DNA from: Bacteroides faecalis
GTDB lineage: Bacteria; Bacteroidota; Bacteroidia; Bacteroidales; Bacteroidaceae
Length of the DNA stretch: 64,000 bases
NCBI RefSeq assembly: GCF_003865075.1
Contig: NZ_BHWB01000005.1
Coordinates: 124,001 to 188,000 of the forward strand
Direction of reading: 5' to 3'
Positions within the stretch are counted from its first letter, which is position 1; the number at the start of each line of letters is the position of its first letter. This document shows, piece after piece, positions 8,104 through 17,731 of the stretch. The translations under genes and the position numbers were made by a program. The notes under the pieces were generated by a model, which was given only the letters and a program-made list of their open reading frames with translations, had not been told where the DNA came from and searched no databases.

Positions 8104-9351
8104 CTATTCATCTATGTCCAACTTAAAAGCTTCTGTAGCTTCATCTTTCTTCTTGTCAATTACTTTTGCGTAGATTTGCGTGGTTTTTACATTGGTATGC
8201 CCTAACATTTTGCTTACGGTATATATGTCTGTACCGTTAGCCAATTGTAACGTTGCATAGGTGTGGCGGAAGCAATGAAAGGTGATGTGCTTGGTAATCC
8301 CTGATGCTTTTACCCACCGTTCCAAAGGCCTAGATATCCATGAAGGGTCAGGCAGTCCGGCAAACACCAACAGTTCTCCGTCTTTCTTGCGCTCACCGCA
8401 AAGCTTGTATGCCTGTGGCGATATAGGCATGTATTCAACGCCCTTAGTCTTCTGCTGAGTGAAATTGAGACGGTACCCACCATTGTATTCTTCAACCTCT
8501 GACCATTTAAGCTTTTGAATATCGCTATGTCGCATTCCTGTCAGTGCAGAGAACAAGGCTGCCCGTTTTAGTATATCATCACACGGAGTCTTTGCCAATA
8601 TATTAAGTTCTTCCAGTGACAGATACTCTCTTCGAGCACTCTGAAACATGATATTTTTAGCCTTGGCAGCAATATCACAATTCAGATAGCCATCCACGAA
8701 AGCTTGTTTGAGTGCCGCCTTGAAGATAGAGAAGTACGTCGATGCCGTATTCCTTGAAATAGTTCCTTTCTTAGAACCACCCTGCGGTGCCTTTATCAAG
8801 AAGGAACGGAATGCCTCAATATACTTCATGTCAATCTGCGAGAACTGTATGTAGTCACACTTGGCAAACATTGACAACAGTGTGTGCAATCTGCGCCAGT
8901 TGACAACTATCGATTCTGACGCAGTTTCCTCTCTTTCTTTGATTAACTTCTCAATATACTCCAGAACATTGCATTTTGAGCGTTCGCTTTGTTCTGCCAT
9001 TTCCATTTGCTGGTCAGTAAAGAGAGCCATGTTGTCGTACTCTTTTTGACGCAGGACTCGAACGCCATCCGCATAAAGGCAAGTTTCCATATCTTGCTTG
9101 GATTTACACTGAATAACGCCATTGTCATCTCGCTTGGGCTTGTACTTTATTCTACCAGCAACGGCTCGCTCGCTTCGTCGTTTATCCCATATAGGGGTAG
9201 TAATAGACCTCCTGAGATATTCACGCACTCGTTTGGGTTTGTCATTTCCCGTCTCATAAACAGGATAAGCTTCAAGATAGATGAACCACTCATCTCTCCA
9301 CTCACTTTTCTTTAATTTGACGGAGACTTTAGTATAATCTAATCTTTTCAT
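8104..9351 (-). CDS. Tyrosine recombinase (integrase) of the conjugative element
   Basis: A 415-residue protein with the usual three parts of Bacteroides integrases: an N-terminal arm-binding domain, a SAM-like core-binding domain (residues about 120-220) and a catalytic domain. The catalytic residues are visible: Arg in TGMRHSDI, His and Arg in HCFRHTYATL, His in LGHTNVKTT and the nucleophilic Tyr in QIYAKV. It would integrate and excise the element. Its start overlaps the upstream zinc-finger/HTH gene by four bases, so the two are cotranscribed from the promoter at 10012-10019, next to the presumed attachment site. Confidence 0.92.
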   Translation of the reverse strand: MKRLDYTKVSVKLKKSEWRDEWFIYLEAYPVYETGNDKPKRVREYLRRSITTPIWDKRRSERAVAGRIKYKPKRDDNGVIQCKSKQDMETCLYADGVRVLRQKEYDNMALFTDQQMEMAEQSERSKCNVLEYIEKLIKEREETASESIVVNWRRLHTLLSMFAKCDYIQFSQIDMKYIEAFRSFLIKAPQGGSKKGTISRNTASTYFSIFKAALKQAFVDGYLNCDIAAKAKNIMFQSARREYLSLEELNILAKTPCDDILKRAALFSALTGMRHSDIQKLKWSEVEEYNGGYRLNFTQQKTKGVEYMPISPQAYKLCGERKKDGELLVFAGLPDPSWISRPLERWVKASGITKHITFHCFRHTYATLQLANGTDIYTVSKMLGHTNVKTTQIYAKVIDKKKDEATEAFKLDIDE

Positions 9352-9914
9352 AATGGTTTTATATCTTTATAAAGTTTGTCTATTGATTCCTTGTGAGCAT
9401 ACACATAATTACCGATTTGCCGGGTCGGTATTGAGTATTTTCGTATATGAGCATACACGGTGCTGTCATCCAGATGAAATTTCTTGGAAATCTCACCTAT
9501 TGTATAGCAATCCTCTGGTTCCATGCGGTACATGGTAACTGGTTTCCTTGGCTTGGTGTCAAGCGGAGACTGTCTTAACGGAAACAGATTCATTAGTTCT
9601 CCTTTGCATACAAGTCGTATTCCTTTCTCTGGCTCAATGAAGGAAATCTTTTTCATGTAGATGAGCCTATAAATGGTTGAGCGGCTTGCACCAAACATAG
9701 CATACGCTTCCGTTATGCTGATATACTCTTTAGACTTGGGCATATTGCTTACAATCTTGTCCAGTTCAAGTTGGCGTTTTTCTTCATCATGCTTACGCTT
9801 CCACGCCACCTTGGAGCATTTGGGTGAACAATACCAGGACTCCAAAGTCCTTGCGAAGAACTCTTCTCCGCACACAGGACATTTCCGTACTATCTTATAC
9901 TTTGCTACTGCCAT
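9348..9914 (-). CDS. Zinc-finger plus helix-turn-helix protein preceding the integrase
   Basis: A 188-residue protein. A four-Cys zinc ribbon (CPVCGEEF with YCSPKC) occupies residues 12-35. Two HTH segments follow: ISITEAYAMFGASRSTIYRLIYMKK and YTIGEISKKFHLDDSTVYAHIRKY, the second with a wing ending in VYAHKESIDKL. Such proteins are found next to integrases in Bacteroides elements and probably help recombination or control it. It is the gene nearest the element's end and lies directly behind the integrase-operon promoter. Confidence 0.7.
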   Translation of the reverse strand: MAVAKYKIVRKCPVCGEEFFARTLESWYCSPKCSKVAWKRKHDEEKRQLELDKIVSNMPKSKEYISITEAYAMFGASRSTIYRLIYMKKISFIEPEKGIRLVCKGELMNLFPLRQSPLDTKPRKPVTMYRMEPEDCYTIGEISKKFHLDDSTVYAHIRKYSIPTRQIGNYVYAHKESIDKLYKDIKPL

Positions 9915-10011
9915 AATTCATTCATTTTGTAGTTCTTAATATCTATTCTTCTCATCATATCTACTTTTTCTTACAGGTACAAATAAGGTACAGATGTTTA
10001 TAATAATAACG

Positions 10012-10019
10012 CAAAGATA
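10012..10019 (-). promoter_or_regulatory. Promoter -7 box of the integrase operon
   Basis: The minus strand reads TATCTTTG followed by C, a full TAnnTTTG match, about 100 bases before the ATG of the zinc-finger/HTH gene. A small palindromic GGTAC pair lies at 9976-9991 in the leader. Confidence 0.5.
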
Positions 10020-10050
10020 GCAATATTATTGTGTACGGCCAAAAACAAGA
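10020..10050. other. Approximate junction of the conjugative element with the chromosome
   Basis: The last element gene and its promoter end at about 10,019, and the dnaK terminator hairpin begins at 10,051. The integrase-proximal attachment site must lie close to here. The exact core cannot be fixed, because the other end of the element is outside the window. Confidence 0.45.
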
Positions 10051-10081
10051 AAAGCGTGTAACTCATTGAGCTACACGCTTT
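10051..10081 (-). terminator. dnaK terminator
   Basis: AAAGCGTGTA and TACACGCTTT form a perfect 10-bp stem with an 11-base loop, 34 bases past the dnaK stop. On the minus strand it is followed by a T-rich tract. Confidence 0.75.
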
Positions 10082-10115
10082 CCATTTGATATTGTATTCT
10101 TATTTCTCTATGTGC

Positions 10116-12026
10116 TTATTTCACTTCCTCAAAATCAGCATCTTGGACATTATCACCATGTTTATTATCCTGCTGTCCAGCACCTGCACTAGCATTAGGA
10201 CCAGCTTGTGCTCCTTGAGCACCACCTTGCTGTGCATACATTTCAGCACTTGCTGCTTGGAATGCTGTATTGATTTCAGCCATAGCAGAATCGATAGCAG
10301 CTAAATCCTGAACTTTATGAGCATCTTTCAGTTTCTGCAAAGCCGCTTCAATCGGAGCTTTTTTATCAGCTGGCAATTTATCACCCAAATCTTTCAACTG
10401 ATTTTCAGTAGAGAAAATAAGGCTATCAGCCTGATTCAACTTATCAATCTTTTCACGTTCTTTCTTATCTGCTTCTGCATTAGCAGCAGCTTCAGCTTTC
10501 ATCTTTTCAATTTCATCTTTACTCAAACCGCTGGAAGCTTCGATACGGATAGCCTGTTCCTTACCAGTTGCTTTATCTTTAGCAGAAACTTTTAAGATAC
10601 CGTTAGCATCAATATCGAAAGTAACTTCAATCTGAGGAACACCACGACGAGCCGGAGCAATACCTGTCAAGTTAAACTGCCCAATTGATTTATTCTGTGC
10701 AGCCATCGGACGTTCACCCTGTAATACATGGATAGTAACTTCTGTCTGGTTGTCAGCAGCAGTTGAGAACGTTTCACTCTTCTTGCAAGGAATAGTTGTA
10801 TTAGCCTCGATCAATTTAGTCATTACTCCACCCATTGTTTCGATACCCATAGACAACGGAGTAACATCCAACAATACAACACCTTTTATTTCATCTGTCA
10901 ATACTGCACCTTGTACTGCAGCACCTACAGCTACTACTTCATCAGGATTCACCCCTTTAGAAGGAACTTTACCGAAAAGATCTTCTACCAACTTTTGAAC
11001 AGCTGGGATACGTGAAGAACCACCCACAAGGATTACTTCATCAATATCAGAATTACTCAAACCTGCATCGCTCATTGCCTTTTTACATGGTTCTAAACAA
11101 GCCTGAATCAAATCGTGAGCCAATGATTCGAATTTCGCACGAGTTAAAGTCTTAACCAAGTGCTTGGGCACACCATTTACCGGCATGATATACGGCAAAT
11201 TAATTTCTGTACTTGTTGAAGAAGAAAGTTCAATCTTAGCTTTTTCGGCAGCCTCTTTCAAACGTTGCAGCGCCATTGGGTCCTGAGTCAAGTCAGCACC
11301 TTCATCGTTCTTGAATTCCTGTACCAACCAGTTGATAATTACTTGGTCGAAGTCATCACCACCCAAGTGAGTATCACCATTAGTAGAAAGAACTTCAAAC
11401 ACACCACCACCGAATTCAAGGATAGAAATATCGAATGTACCACCACCTAAGTCGAATACCGCAATCTTCATATCTTTATGAGCCTTATCCAAACCGTAAG
11501 CCAGAGCTGCAGCAGTTGGCTCGTTTACAATACGTTTTACTTCAAGACCTGCGATTTGTCCAGCTTCTTTAGTAGCCTGACGTTGAGAATCAGAGAAATA
11601 TGCAGGAACGGTAATGACAGCTTCTGTTACTTCATGTCCCAAATAATCTTCAGCTGTTTTCTTCATTTTCTGAAGAATCATTGCAGAAATTTCTTGTGGA
11701 GTATACAGACGTCCGTCAATATCAACTCGTGGAGTATTATTCTCACCTTTTACTACTTTATAAGGAACGCGTGAAACTTCTTTCTGTACCTGATCCCAAT
11801 TTTCACCCATGAAACGTTTGATAGAAGAAACTGTACGTTGCGGGTTAGTAATAGCCTGACGTTTAGCAGGGTCACCAACTTTACGTTCACCACCATCTAT
11901 GAAAGCGACTATAGAAGGAGTAGTACGTTTACCTTCACTGTTCGCAATTACTACAGGTTCGTTACCTTCAAATACGGCAACACAAGAGTTTGTAGTTCCT
12001 AAGTCAATACCAATAATTTTTCCCAT
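10116..12026 (-). CDS. dnaK: Molecular chaperone DnaK (Hsp70)
   Basis: A 636-residue protein of normal length. The ATPase domain shows [17 protein letters not shown] at the start, [15 protein letters not shown] near 195 and [12 protein letters not shown] near 335. The substrate-binding domain contains [16 protein letters not shown] and a helical lid. The C-terminus is Gly/Ala/Gln-rich and ends in a [12 protein letters not shown] acidic motif for co-chaperones. It folds and protects proteins in the cytoplasm with DnaJ and GrpE, which are not adjacent here. A possible -7 box (TACATTTG, minus strand, 12248-12255) lies about 220 bases upstream, divergent from the promoter of the next gene. Confidence 0.98.
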   Translation of the reverse strand: MGKIIGIDLGTTNSCVAVFEGNEPVVIANSEGKRTTPSIVAFIDGGERKVGDPAKRQAITNPQRTVSSIKRFMGENWDQVQKEVSRVPYKVVKGENNTPRVDIDGRLYTPQEISAMILQKMKKTAEDYLGHEVTEAVITVPAYFSDSQRQATKEAGQIAGLEVKRIVNEPTAAALAYGLDKAHKDMKIAVFDLGGGTFDISILEFGGGVFEVLSTNGDTHLGGDDFDQVIINWLVQEFKNDEGADLTQDPMALQRLKEAAEKAKIELSSSTSTEINLPYIMPVNGVPKHLVKTLTRAKFESLAHDLIQACLEPCKKAMSDAGLSNSDIDEVILVGGSSRIPAVQKLVEDLFGKVPSKGVNPDEVVAVGAAVQGAVLTDEIKGVVLLDVTPLSMGIETMGGVMTKLIEANTTIPCKKSETFSTAADNQTEVTIHVLQGERPMAAQNKSIGQFNLTGIAPARRGVPQIEVTFDIDANGILKVSAKDKATGKEQAIRIEASSGLSKDEIEKMKAEAAANAEADKKEREKIDKLNQADSLIFSTENQLKDLGDKLPADKKAPIEAALQKLKDAHKVQDLAAIDSAMAEINTAFQAASAEMYAQQGGAQGAQAGPNASAGAGQQDNKHGDNVQDADFEEVK

Positions 12027-12288
12027 GATTGTTATTTTTATTTATTATTATTCAATTTCTTTTTGTCCGGTTGGTTTCTTCCTTTCATCAAGAGACACGT
12101 CTCAAACGGACATTGATAAAAAGACAAACCTTGTGCCAAAAAGGAATTAGACGAATACATGACATAATATCTGCCAAAAAGACAGTTACACAATACTCCA
12201 CCGTTACCTTCCGCATAAATAAGCAAGCCGGCAACTGATTCTTTAAACAAATGTAAGCGTCTCTGGTTCAATGAAGAAAAGAATTTCC

Positions 12289-12296
12289 TATTTTTG
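12289..12296 (+). promoter_or_regulatory. Promoter -7 box of the DUF3472 gene
   Basis: TATTTTTG followed by C, a full TAnnTTTG match, 28 bases before the ATG at 12325. Confidence 0.6.
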
Positions 12297-12324
12297 CAGC
12301 ATTATATTCTAAAAATGAAATAAA

Positions 12325-13581
12325 ATGAAAACACTACTATGCCTATTTGCCACATTTGTATGTATTACATTATCTGCCCAGTCTCAACAACTCAAAATCG
12401 GTGTTGCTGGTAATGGTTATGTAACCACTCAAAGGGATGGTGCCCGAATCACACAATCTGGACTCTCGAATTGGACAAATCCAGCAAGCATTGTGAGTAT
12501 ATACTTTTATCTGCAACAGCCAACAGCAGCCGATTTGTCACTTTATGCAAAAGGACATTCAGTAATTAAAGTCAGTTACGGAAAAAGAACTTTCAAAATA
12601 AATCTCCAATCAAATGAATATACAAAAATTCCTGTAGGAAGTATTGATATCCCCCACTCTGGTTATGTGCAAATCAATCTACAAGGTATATCAAAAGAAG
12701 GAGAAGACTTTGGCGAAATACAACAATTGATAGTAGACAATGTCTCGGGTAAAAGCAACTATGTAAAAGACTTTTCTGAGTATTGGGGACGTCGTGGTCC
12801 TTCAGTACATTTAGGATATACATTACCAGAAGGAGATACAGAATGGTTTTACAACGAAGTTACTGTTCCGAAAAAAGGCGAAATTATGTACAGCTATTAT
12901 ATGGCAACCGGATTTAGCGAAGGATATTTCGGTATGCAATACAACTCTCCAACTGAACGACGGATTCTTTTTTCTGTATGGAGCCCTTTCGATACACAAG
13001 ACCCTAAAAAGATTCCAGAAAACCAAAGAATTAAAATGTTACGACGAGGTAAAGATGTGCATATCGGAGAATTTGGCAATGAAGGGGCTGGAGGACAAAG
13101 TTATCTACATTATCCATGGAAAGCCGGTAATACCTATAAATTCTTAATGCATGTAAAACCAGATGGGAATGGTAACACAATCTATACCGCCTATTTTTAT
13201 GGTGCAGAAGAAAAATGCTGGAGACTAATAGCCAGTTTCCAACGCCCAATGACTGACACGTGGTACAAATATCCCCATAGTTTTCTGGAAAATTTCAGTC
13301 CGGAACAAGGATATTTATCACGTGAAGTATTCTTTGGCAATCAGTGGGCACGAAGTAAAGAGGGAAAATGGACCCAATTGACCGAAGCCACCTTCACTCA
13401 TGATGCAACTGCTAGTGCCAAAGTTAGATTAGACTATCAGGGAGGTAATACAAAAAATAATCGATTCTATCTAAAGATGGGAGGTTTCTTCAATGAATCT
13501 GTTTCAATGGGAACAAAATTCTACTGTGAGCCAACCGGTAAAGAACCTGAAATAGATTGGGAATCATTAGATAAGCTATAA
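12325..13581 (+). CDS. Secreted DUF5077/DUF3472 domain protein
   Basis: A 418-residue protein with a clear signal peptide (MKTLLCLFATFVCITLSAQS). The first part (residues about 25-145) looks like the DUF5077 beta-sandwich. The rest, with YSYYMATGFSEGYFGMQYNS and SVWSPFDTQDP, matches DUF3472. Members are exported proteins of Bacteroidetes, thought to bind or act on carbohydrate, but no enzyme activity can be read here. It is monocistronic, with its own promoter and a bidirectional terminator after it. Confidence 0.8.
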   Translation: MKTLLCLFATFVCITLSAQSQQLKIGVAGNGYVTTQRDGARITQSGLSNWTNPASIVSIYFYLQQPTAADLSLYAKGHSVIKVSYGKRTFKINLQSNEYTKIPVGSIDIPHSGYVQINLQGISKEGEDFGEIQQLIVDNVSGKSNYVKDFSEYWGRRGPSVHLGYTLPEGDTEWFYNEVTVPKKGEIMYSYYMATGFSEGYFGMQYNSPTERRILFSVWSPFDTQDPKKIPENQRIKMLRRGKDVHIGEFGNEGAGGQSYLHYPWKAGNTYKFLMHVKPDGNGNTIYTAYFYGAEEKCWRLIASFQRPMTDTWYKYPHSFLENFSPEQGYLSREVFFGNQWARSKEGKWTQLTEATFTHDATASAKVRLDYQGGNTKNNRFYLKMGGFFNESVSMGTKFYCEPTGKEPEIDWESLDKL

Positions 13582-13617
13582 CACTTCCAGATTAATATCT
13601 ATAAAATAAGGGAATGT

Positions 13618-13656
13618 AAAATAGGCTCATTTTACTTATAACAGCATGAGCCTATT
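13618..13656. terminator. Bidirectional terminator between convergent genes
   Basis: AAAATAGGCTCAT and ATGAGCCTATTTT form a 13-bp stem flanked by A and T runs. It serves the DUF3472 gene on the plus strand and the META-domain gene on the minus strand. Confidence 0.8.
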
Positions 13657-13673
13657 TTTTATTTATATAAGGT

Positions 13674-14462
13674 TTACTTTTCTAAAACGAGAACCAATGC
13701 ATCATTAGCATCATATAGTCCAATTCCGCCTCCGGATAATACATCAAAGGATTTCACTTCATTCAGTGCTTTCAGAATTTTACCTTCTAGTTCCATATCA
13801 GGACATGCCATCATTGTAGTAGCTACTCCTGGAAAGGAAATAGATTTGGCATTATCGACATTTGTCTCAAAACCACCGTTCATCAGATTACATCCGGCGT
13901 TTCCATGGATTGTTTTTTTCTTCACATCAAAAGCTATAAAGGGTTGTTTTTCCATACCAAAAGGAACAGCTTCTCCGTTTACCTCTTTAATTTTCCATTC
14001 TCCACTCAAAACAGAAAGTCTCACATCCGACACTTTTTTCTCAAGTATCACTACTGGACGATTGGATGCATTACACAAATACATTTTGTTTTTACCAGCT
14101 TTCTTATATGCTGTCACCTGCCCCAAAGCATTCAATATATTATTTTCAGTTGTCATATCCGGACACATCATTCGAGTACTTGCCATTCCTTTAAGGTCAA
14201 TATTACCAGGTTTAGCATTTACATCAAAACTACCCATCATACGGTTACAACCACTATTACCAGACACTCGTCCTGTAGCAGTATCAAACACTATAAACGG
14301 AAGATTTTTACTTTCATCTGGAGCAACTTTTGAACCGTTAACTTCTATGATATTCCATTCACCATTGATAGATGATAAAGGAAGTGCCTTTTCTACAGAA
14401 TGGCATGAAAACATTGCAAGTGCTACACCTGCAACGCAAATCGAAACAAATACTTTCTTCAT
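13674..14462 (-). CDS. Lipoprotein with two META (HslJ-like) domains
   Basis: A 262-residue protein. The N-terminus ends in a lipobox-like AMFSC at about residue 19, so it is probably a lipoprotein. Two copies of the META domain follow, each with the pattern GEW-x-I-x-EVNG and SGCNRMMGSF or AGCNLMNGGF, and each ending near MMCPDM or MACPDM. META/HslJ proteins are linked to stress and drug tolerance in enteric bacteria; the molecular function is unknown. A full -7 box lies upstream at 14495-14502. Confidence 0.85.
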   Translation of the reverse strand: MKKVFVSICVAGVALAMFSCHSVEKALPLSSINGEWNIIEVNGSKVAPDESKNLPFIVFDTATGRVSGNSGCNRMMGSFDVNAKPGNIDLKGMASTRMMCPDMTTENNILNALGQVTAYKKAGKNKMYLCNASNRPVVILEKKVSDVRLSVLSGEWKIKEVNGEAVPFGMEKQPFIAFDVKKKTIHGNAGCNLMNGGFETNVDNAKSISFPGVATTMMACPDMELEGKILKALNEVKSFDVLSGGGIGLYDANDALVLVLEK

Positions 14463-14494
14463 TTTTGTTATAACGTTTAAGTTAAAATCGGGGG

Positions 14495-14502
14495 CAAAGA
14501 TA
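14495..14502 (-). promoter_or_regulatory. Promoter -7 box of the META-domain gene
   Basis: The minus strand reads TATCTTTG followed by C, a full TAnnTTTG match, 33 bases before the ATG. Confidence 0.6.
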
Positions 14503-14545
14503 TCAAAAAGATTGGGAAATTTAACCCAATATAATATAAAATGTA

Positions 14546-14553
14546 TACATTTG
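14546..14553 (+). promoter_or_regulatory. Promoter -7 box of the exported unknown gene
   Basis: TACATTTG followed by C, a full TAnnTTTG match, 56 bases before the ATG at 14609. Confidence 0.5.
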
Positions 14554-14608
14554 CCTTCAGGTATAAAACAAACGGAGATTTTACATAGTTCATTTTAAAT
14601 AAACTACC

Positions 14609-15895
14609 ATGAGAATAATCATCCTGACTCTGCTTTTATTTTTTTGTTGCATATTGAATATTGCAGCTCAAAATGATTACCTCGTCTCCACTTCTGTCAA
14701 CCAAGAGATTCCAGTCAGTGAAGAAGAACAATTCATAAAACAAAATTTCCCTTTGCAACTCCTATGTAAATGGACGCCTGGAATAAAATTCATGTTCAAT
14801 CCTTCCAGACGTGATCAATTTCTCCCTATCCTTTCTTCTTGCGAAAGTGAAAAAGAAGTAGAAAGCAAAACGCTTAAGCATAAAATAATCACATTTGTGG
14901 GTACTGAAGAAAGATCTAAAGAATTATCAATCGGAACAAACTATTTTACGCGTTTTCTATTTGAATGTGAAGGGAAAAAGTATTATTACGAATTTAAAAA
15001 TATAAGATTAGATGAAATTTGCGAGAAAAATCCACGTGCTTGTATCAATGGATTGGTATATTTACAAGATGTGGATACGGCAAAAGATTTGCTGATAGGA
15101 AGAAAAGTATACATACAGTCTGAGAGTGCTCGTATAGATGACACAAACAATTACTCAGGTTATCAAGATATTGCTATTCCTACCAATCTAGAAGCAACAA
15201 TTACTGCTATTGGAGTTGGTAGCCAAGCATATCCTGTCAAAATTATTTTCAAAGATAATCAGGATCATTCTTTCTATCTGGAACTTGCTCTCTCACGTAC
15301 AAATTCTGGCATGGATTTAAACAATTTCCAAGCCGAAAAGAAAATGAAATACTTTTCTAATGCTATCAGTTTTACTAATAAAAGATTAGACAATATAGAA
15401 GCATTAAAGAATAAATATATAGGATTAACCATTTATCCTAAAAAGATGCTGGAAGCCCAGCGAATCACCTTTCATGAAGACAGTCCTACAAAGTCCCGGA
15501 TACATCTACCCCGATACACGATTTTGAATATAAAAGATATTATTATCTCTTCTGTTCCAAATACACAAGCTGTCTTATCTGTGACTGATGAAAATGGAGC
15601 AGTCTATGAAATTGAAGTAGATCTTAAATATGACATAATCATCAAAAACGATAATTATATTGAAGACCTCTTCGAGTTTGGAAATATCCATCAAAAATAT
15701 CCGGGTATAACCGAAGAACACTGGGGAATCATCTCAAAAGGAGAACTGAAAGAAGGAATGAGTGCAGAAGAATGTCGTTTATCCATAGGCAATCCAATAG
15801 AAATACGATTTAAAAAAGATACTCGTTTCGAGACCTGGTTTTATAATGGTAGGACCCTGGAACTTGAAAACGGTATCTTACAACGTTTCAAATAA
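14609..15895 (+). CDS. Exported protein of unknown function
   Basis: A 428-residue protein with a signal peptide (IIILTLLLFFCCILNIAAQ). I do not recognise a family. The mature part is rich in beta-type segments and has three similar-looking stretches around residues 75-130, 155-230 and 265-350, each starting near a lysine-rich strand and a predicted small barrel. The end (WGIISKGELKEGMSAEECRLSIGNPIEI...ETWFYNG) is like the SmpA/BamE-type G-x-P-x-W-Y fold, so it may act in the periplasm or outer membrane. It is followed by the recA-region operon on the same strand. Confidence 0.65.
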   Translation: MRIIILTLLLFFCCILNIAAQNDYLVSTSVNQEIPVSEEEQFIKQNFPLQLLCKWTPGIKFMFNPSRRDQFLPILSSCESEKEVESKTLKHKIITFVGTEERSKELSIGTNYFTRFLFECEGKKYYYEFKNIRLDEICEKNPRACINGLVYLQDVDTAKDLLIGRKVYIQSESARIDDTNNYSGYQDIAIPTNLEATITAIGVGSQAYPVKIIFKDNQDHSFYLELALSRTNSGMDLNNFQAEKKMKYFSNAISFTNKRLDNIEALKNKYIGLTIYPKKMLEAQRITFHEDSPTKSRIHLPRYTILNIKDIIISSVPNTQAVLSVTDENGAVYEIEVDLKYDIIIKNDNYIEDLFEFGNIHQKYPGITEEHWGIISKGELKEGMSAEECRLSIGNPIEIRFKKDTRFETWFYNGRTLELENGILQRFK

Positions 15896-15934
15896 AAAGG
15901 AGTGTCTACGAATGATTATCTGAAAATAATCCCG

Positions 15935-15942
15935 TATATTTG
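15935..15942 (+). promoter_or_regulatory. Promoter -7 box upstream of the carboxynorspermidine dehydrogenase gene
   Basis: TATATTTG followed by C, a full TAnnTTTG match, 49 bases before the ATG at 15991. Confidence 0.6.
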
Positions 15943-15990
15943 CTCCATCAACAAATCTTAATTCTTAAATTTTAATTCTTAATTAAAGAA

Positions 15991-17184
15991 ATGGGTAGAG
16001 TTCTTATTATTGGTGCAGGTGGTGTTGGCACTGTCGTAGCACACAAAGTGGCACAAAATGCCGATGTATTTACAGACATCATGATTGCCAGTCGCACAAA
16101 GGAAAAATGTGACAAAATTGTCGAGGCAATAGGCAATCCCAATATAAAAACAGCGAAAGTCGATGCAGATAATGTAGATGAACTAGTCGCTCTTTTCAAC
16201 GATTTCAAACCGGAAATAGTTATCAATGTTGCTCTTCCTTATCAAGATTTGACCATCATGGAAGCATGTTTGAAAGCAGGAGTAAACTATCTTGATACGG
16301 CTAATTATGAACCAAAAGATGAAGCTCATTTTGAATATAGTTGGCAGTGGGCTTACCAAGACCGTTTCAAAGAAGCCGGATTGACTGCTATCCTTGGTTG
16401 CGGATTCGATCCGGGAGTAAGTGGTATTTATACGGCCTATGCTGCCAAACATTATTTTGATGAAATTCAATATCTGGATATTGTGGATTGCAATGCAGGA
16501 AATCATCATAAAGCTTTTGCCACTAATTTTAATCCGGAAATTAACATTCGTGAAATTACTCAAAACGGACGTTATTATGAAAATGGGAAATGGATAACGA
16601 CCGGTCCGTTGGAAATTCATAAAGACTTGACATATCCTAACATCGGACCACGTGACTCTTATCTTCTTTACCACGAAGAATTAGAATCACTAGTTAAGAA
16701 CTTCCCAACTATTAAACGTGCCCGCTTTTGGATGACTTTTGGACAGGAATACCTGACTCACTTACGCGTTATCCAAAATATCGGTATGGCTCGTATCGAC
16801 GAAGTAGAATATAATGGTACTAAAATTGTGCCTCTTCAATTCTTAAAAGCAGTATTACCAAATCCGCAAGATTTAGGAAAGAACTACGAAGGTGAAACTT
16901 CCATTGGTTGCCGTATCCGCGGTATTAAAGATGGAAAAGAACGCACCTACTATGTTTATAACAATTGCAGCCACCAAGAAGCATACAAAGAAACAGGTAT
17001 GCAGGGAGTAAGTTATACCACAGGTGTTCCCGCAATGATCGGAGCAATGATGTTCTTAAAAGGAGAATGGAAACGCCCTGGAGTAAACAATGTAGAAGAA
17101 TTCAATCCGGATCCTTTCATGGAGCAGCTTAATAAACAAGGACTGCCATGGCATGAGGTATTCGACAAAGATCTGGAACTATAA
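15991..17184 (+). CDS. Carboxynorspermidine/carboxyspermidine dehydrogenase (saccharopine dehydrogenase family)
   Basis: A 397-residue protein with an N-terminal Rossmann fold (VLIIGAGGVGTVVAHKVAQ) and the downstream motifs of the saccharopine-dehydrogenase-like family, such as LGCGFDPGVSGIYTAYAAKH and NHHKAFATNFNPEINIREI. In Bacteroides this type makes carboxyspermidine from putrescine and aspartate semialdehyde in the alternative spermidine pathway; a decarboxylase partner is not in the window. It heads a same-strand group with bcp and recA, with gaps of 66 and 28 bases. Whether recA is cotranscribed is not certain. Confidence 0.85.
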   Translation: MGRVLIIGAGGVGTVVAHKVAQNADVFTDIMIASRTKEKCDKIVEAIGNPNIKTAKVDADNVDELVALFNDFKPEIVINVALPYQDLTIMEACLKAGVNYLDTANYEPKDEAHFEYSWQWAYQDRFKEAGLTAILGCGFDPGVSGIYTAYAAKHYFDEIQYLDIVDCNAGNHHKAFATNFNPEINIREITQNGRYYENGKWITTGPLEIHKDLTYPNIGPRDSYLLYHEELESLVKNFPTIKRARFWMTFGQEYLTHLRVIQNIGMARIDEVEYNGTKIVPLQFLKAVLPNPQDLGKNYEGETSIGCRIRGIKDGKERTYYVYNNCSHQEAYKETGMQGVSYTTGVPAMIGAMMFLKGEWKRPGVNNVEEFNPDPFMEQLNKQGLPWHEVFDKDLEL

Positions 17185-17250
17185 TAAAAAATTAAGAATG
17201 AAGAATAATTGCGTTACACGATTTTATTTTTCATTTCTAATTATTAAAAT

Positions 17251-17703
17251 ATGAATATAGGAGATAAAGCACCTGAAATCTTAGGTACCAATGAAAAAGG
17301 TGAAGAGATTCGTTTAAGTGCTTATAAAGGAAAAAAAATTGTATTGTATTTCTATCCGAAAGACAATACATCAGGTTGTACGGCTCAAGCTTGCAATCTT
17401 CGCGACAATTATACAGAATTGCGTAAGGCAGGTTATGAAGTGATCGGCGTGAGCGTAGACAATGAAAAGTCGCACCAGAAATTTATTGAGAAAAATAATC
17501 TTCCTTTCGCACTGATAGCCGACGTTGATAAAAAGTTGGTAGAAGAATTCGGTGTATGGGGAGAAAAGAAACTATACGGACATGCCTATATGGGAACTTT
17601 CCGTACTACTTTTCTCATTAATGAAGAAGGAGTTATAGAACGGATCATCACTCCTAAAGAAGTGAAAACTAAAGAACATGCCGCACAGATATTAAATCAA
17701 TAA
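17251..17703 (+). CDS. bcp: Thioredoxin-dependent thiol peroxidase, Bcp/PrxQ type
   Basis: A 150-residue peroxiredoxin. The active-site segment YPKDNTSGCTAQACNLRD has the peroxidatic Cys and, five residues on, the resolving Cys of the PrxQ alpha type. It reduces hydrogen and organic peroxides in the cytoplasm using thioredoxin. The conserved RTTFLINEEG strand is present near the C-terminus. It sits 28 bases before recA. Confidence 0.95.
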   Translation: MNIGDKAPEILGTNEKGEEIRLSAYKGKKIVLYFYPKDNTSGCTAQACNLRDNYTELRKAGYEVIGVSVDNEKSHQKFIEKNNLPFALIADVDKKLVEEFGVWGEKKLYGHAYMGTFRTTFLINEEGVIERIITPKEVKTKEHAAQILNQ

Positions 17704-17731
17704 AATCCATCTAACTATATAATAATAAGGT

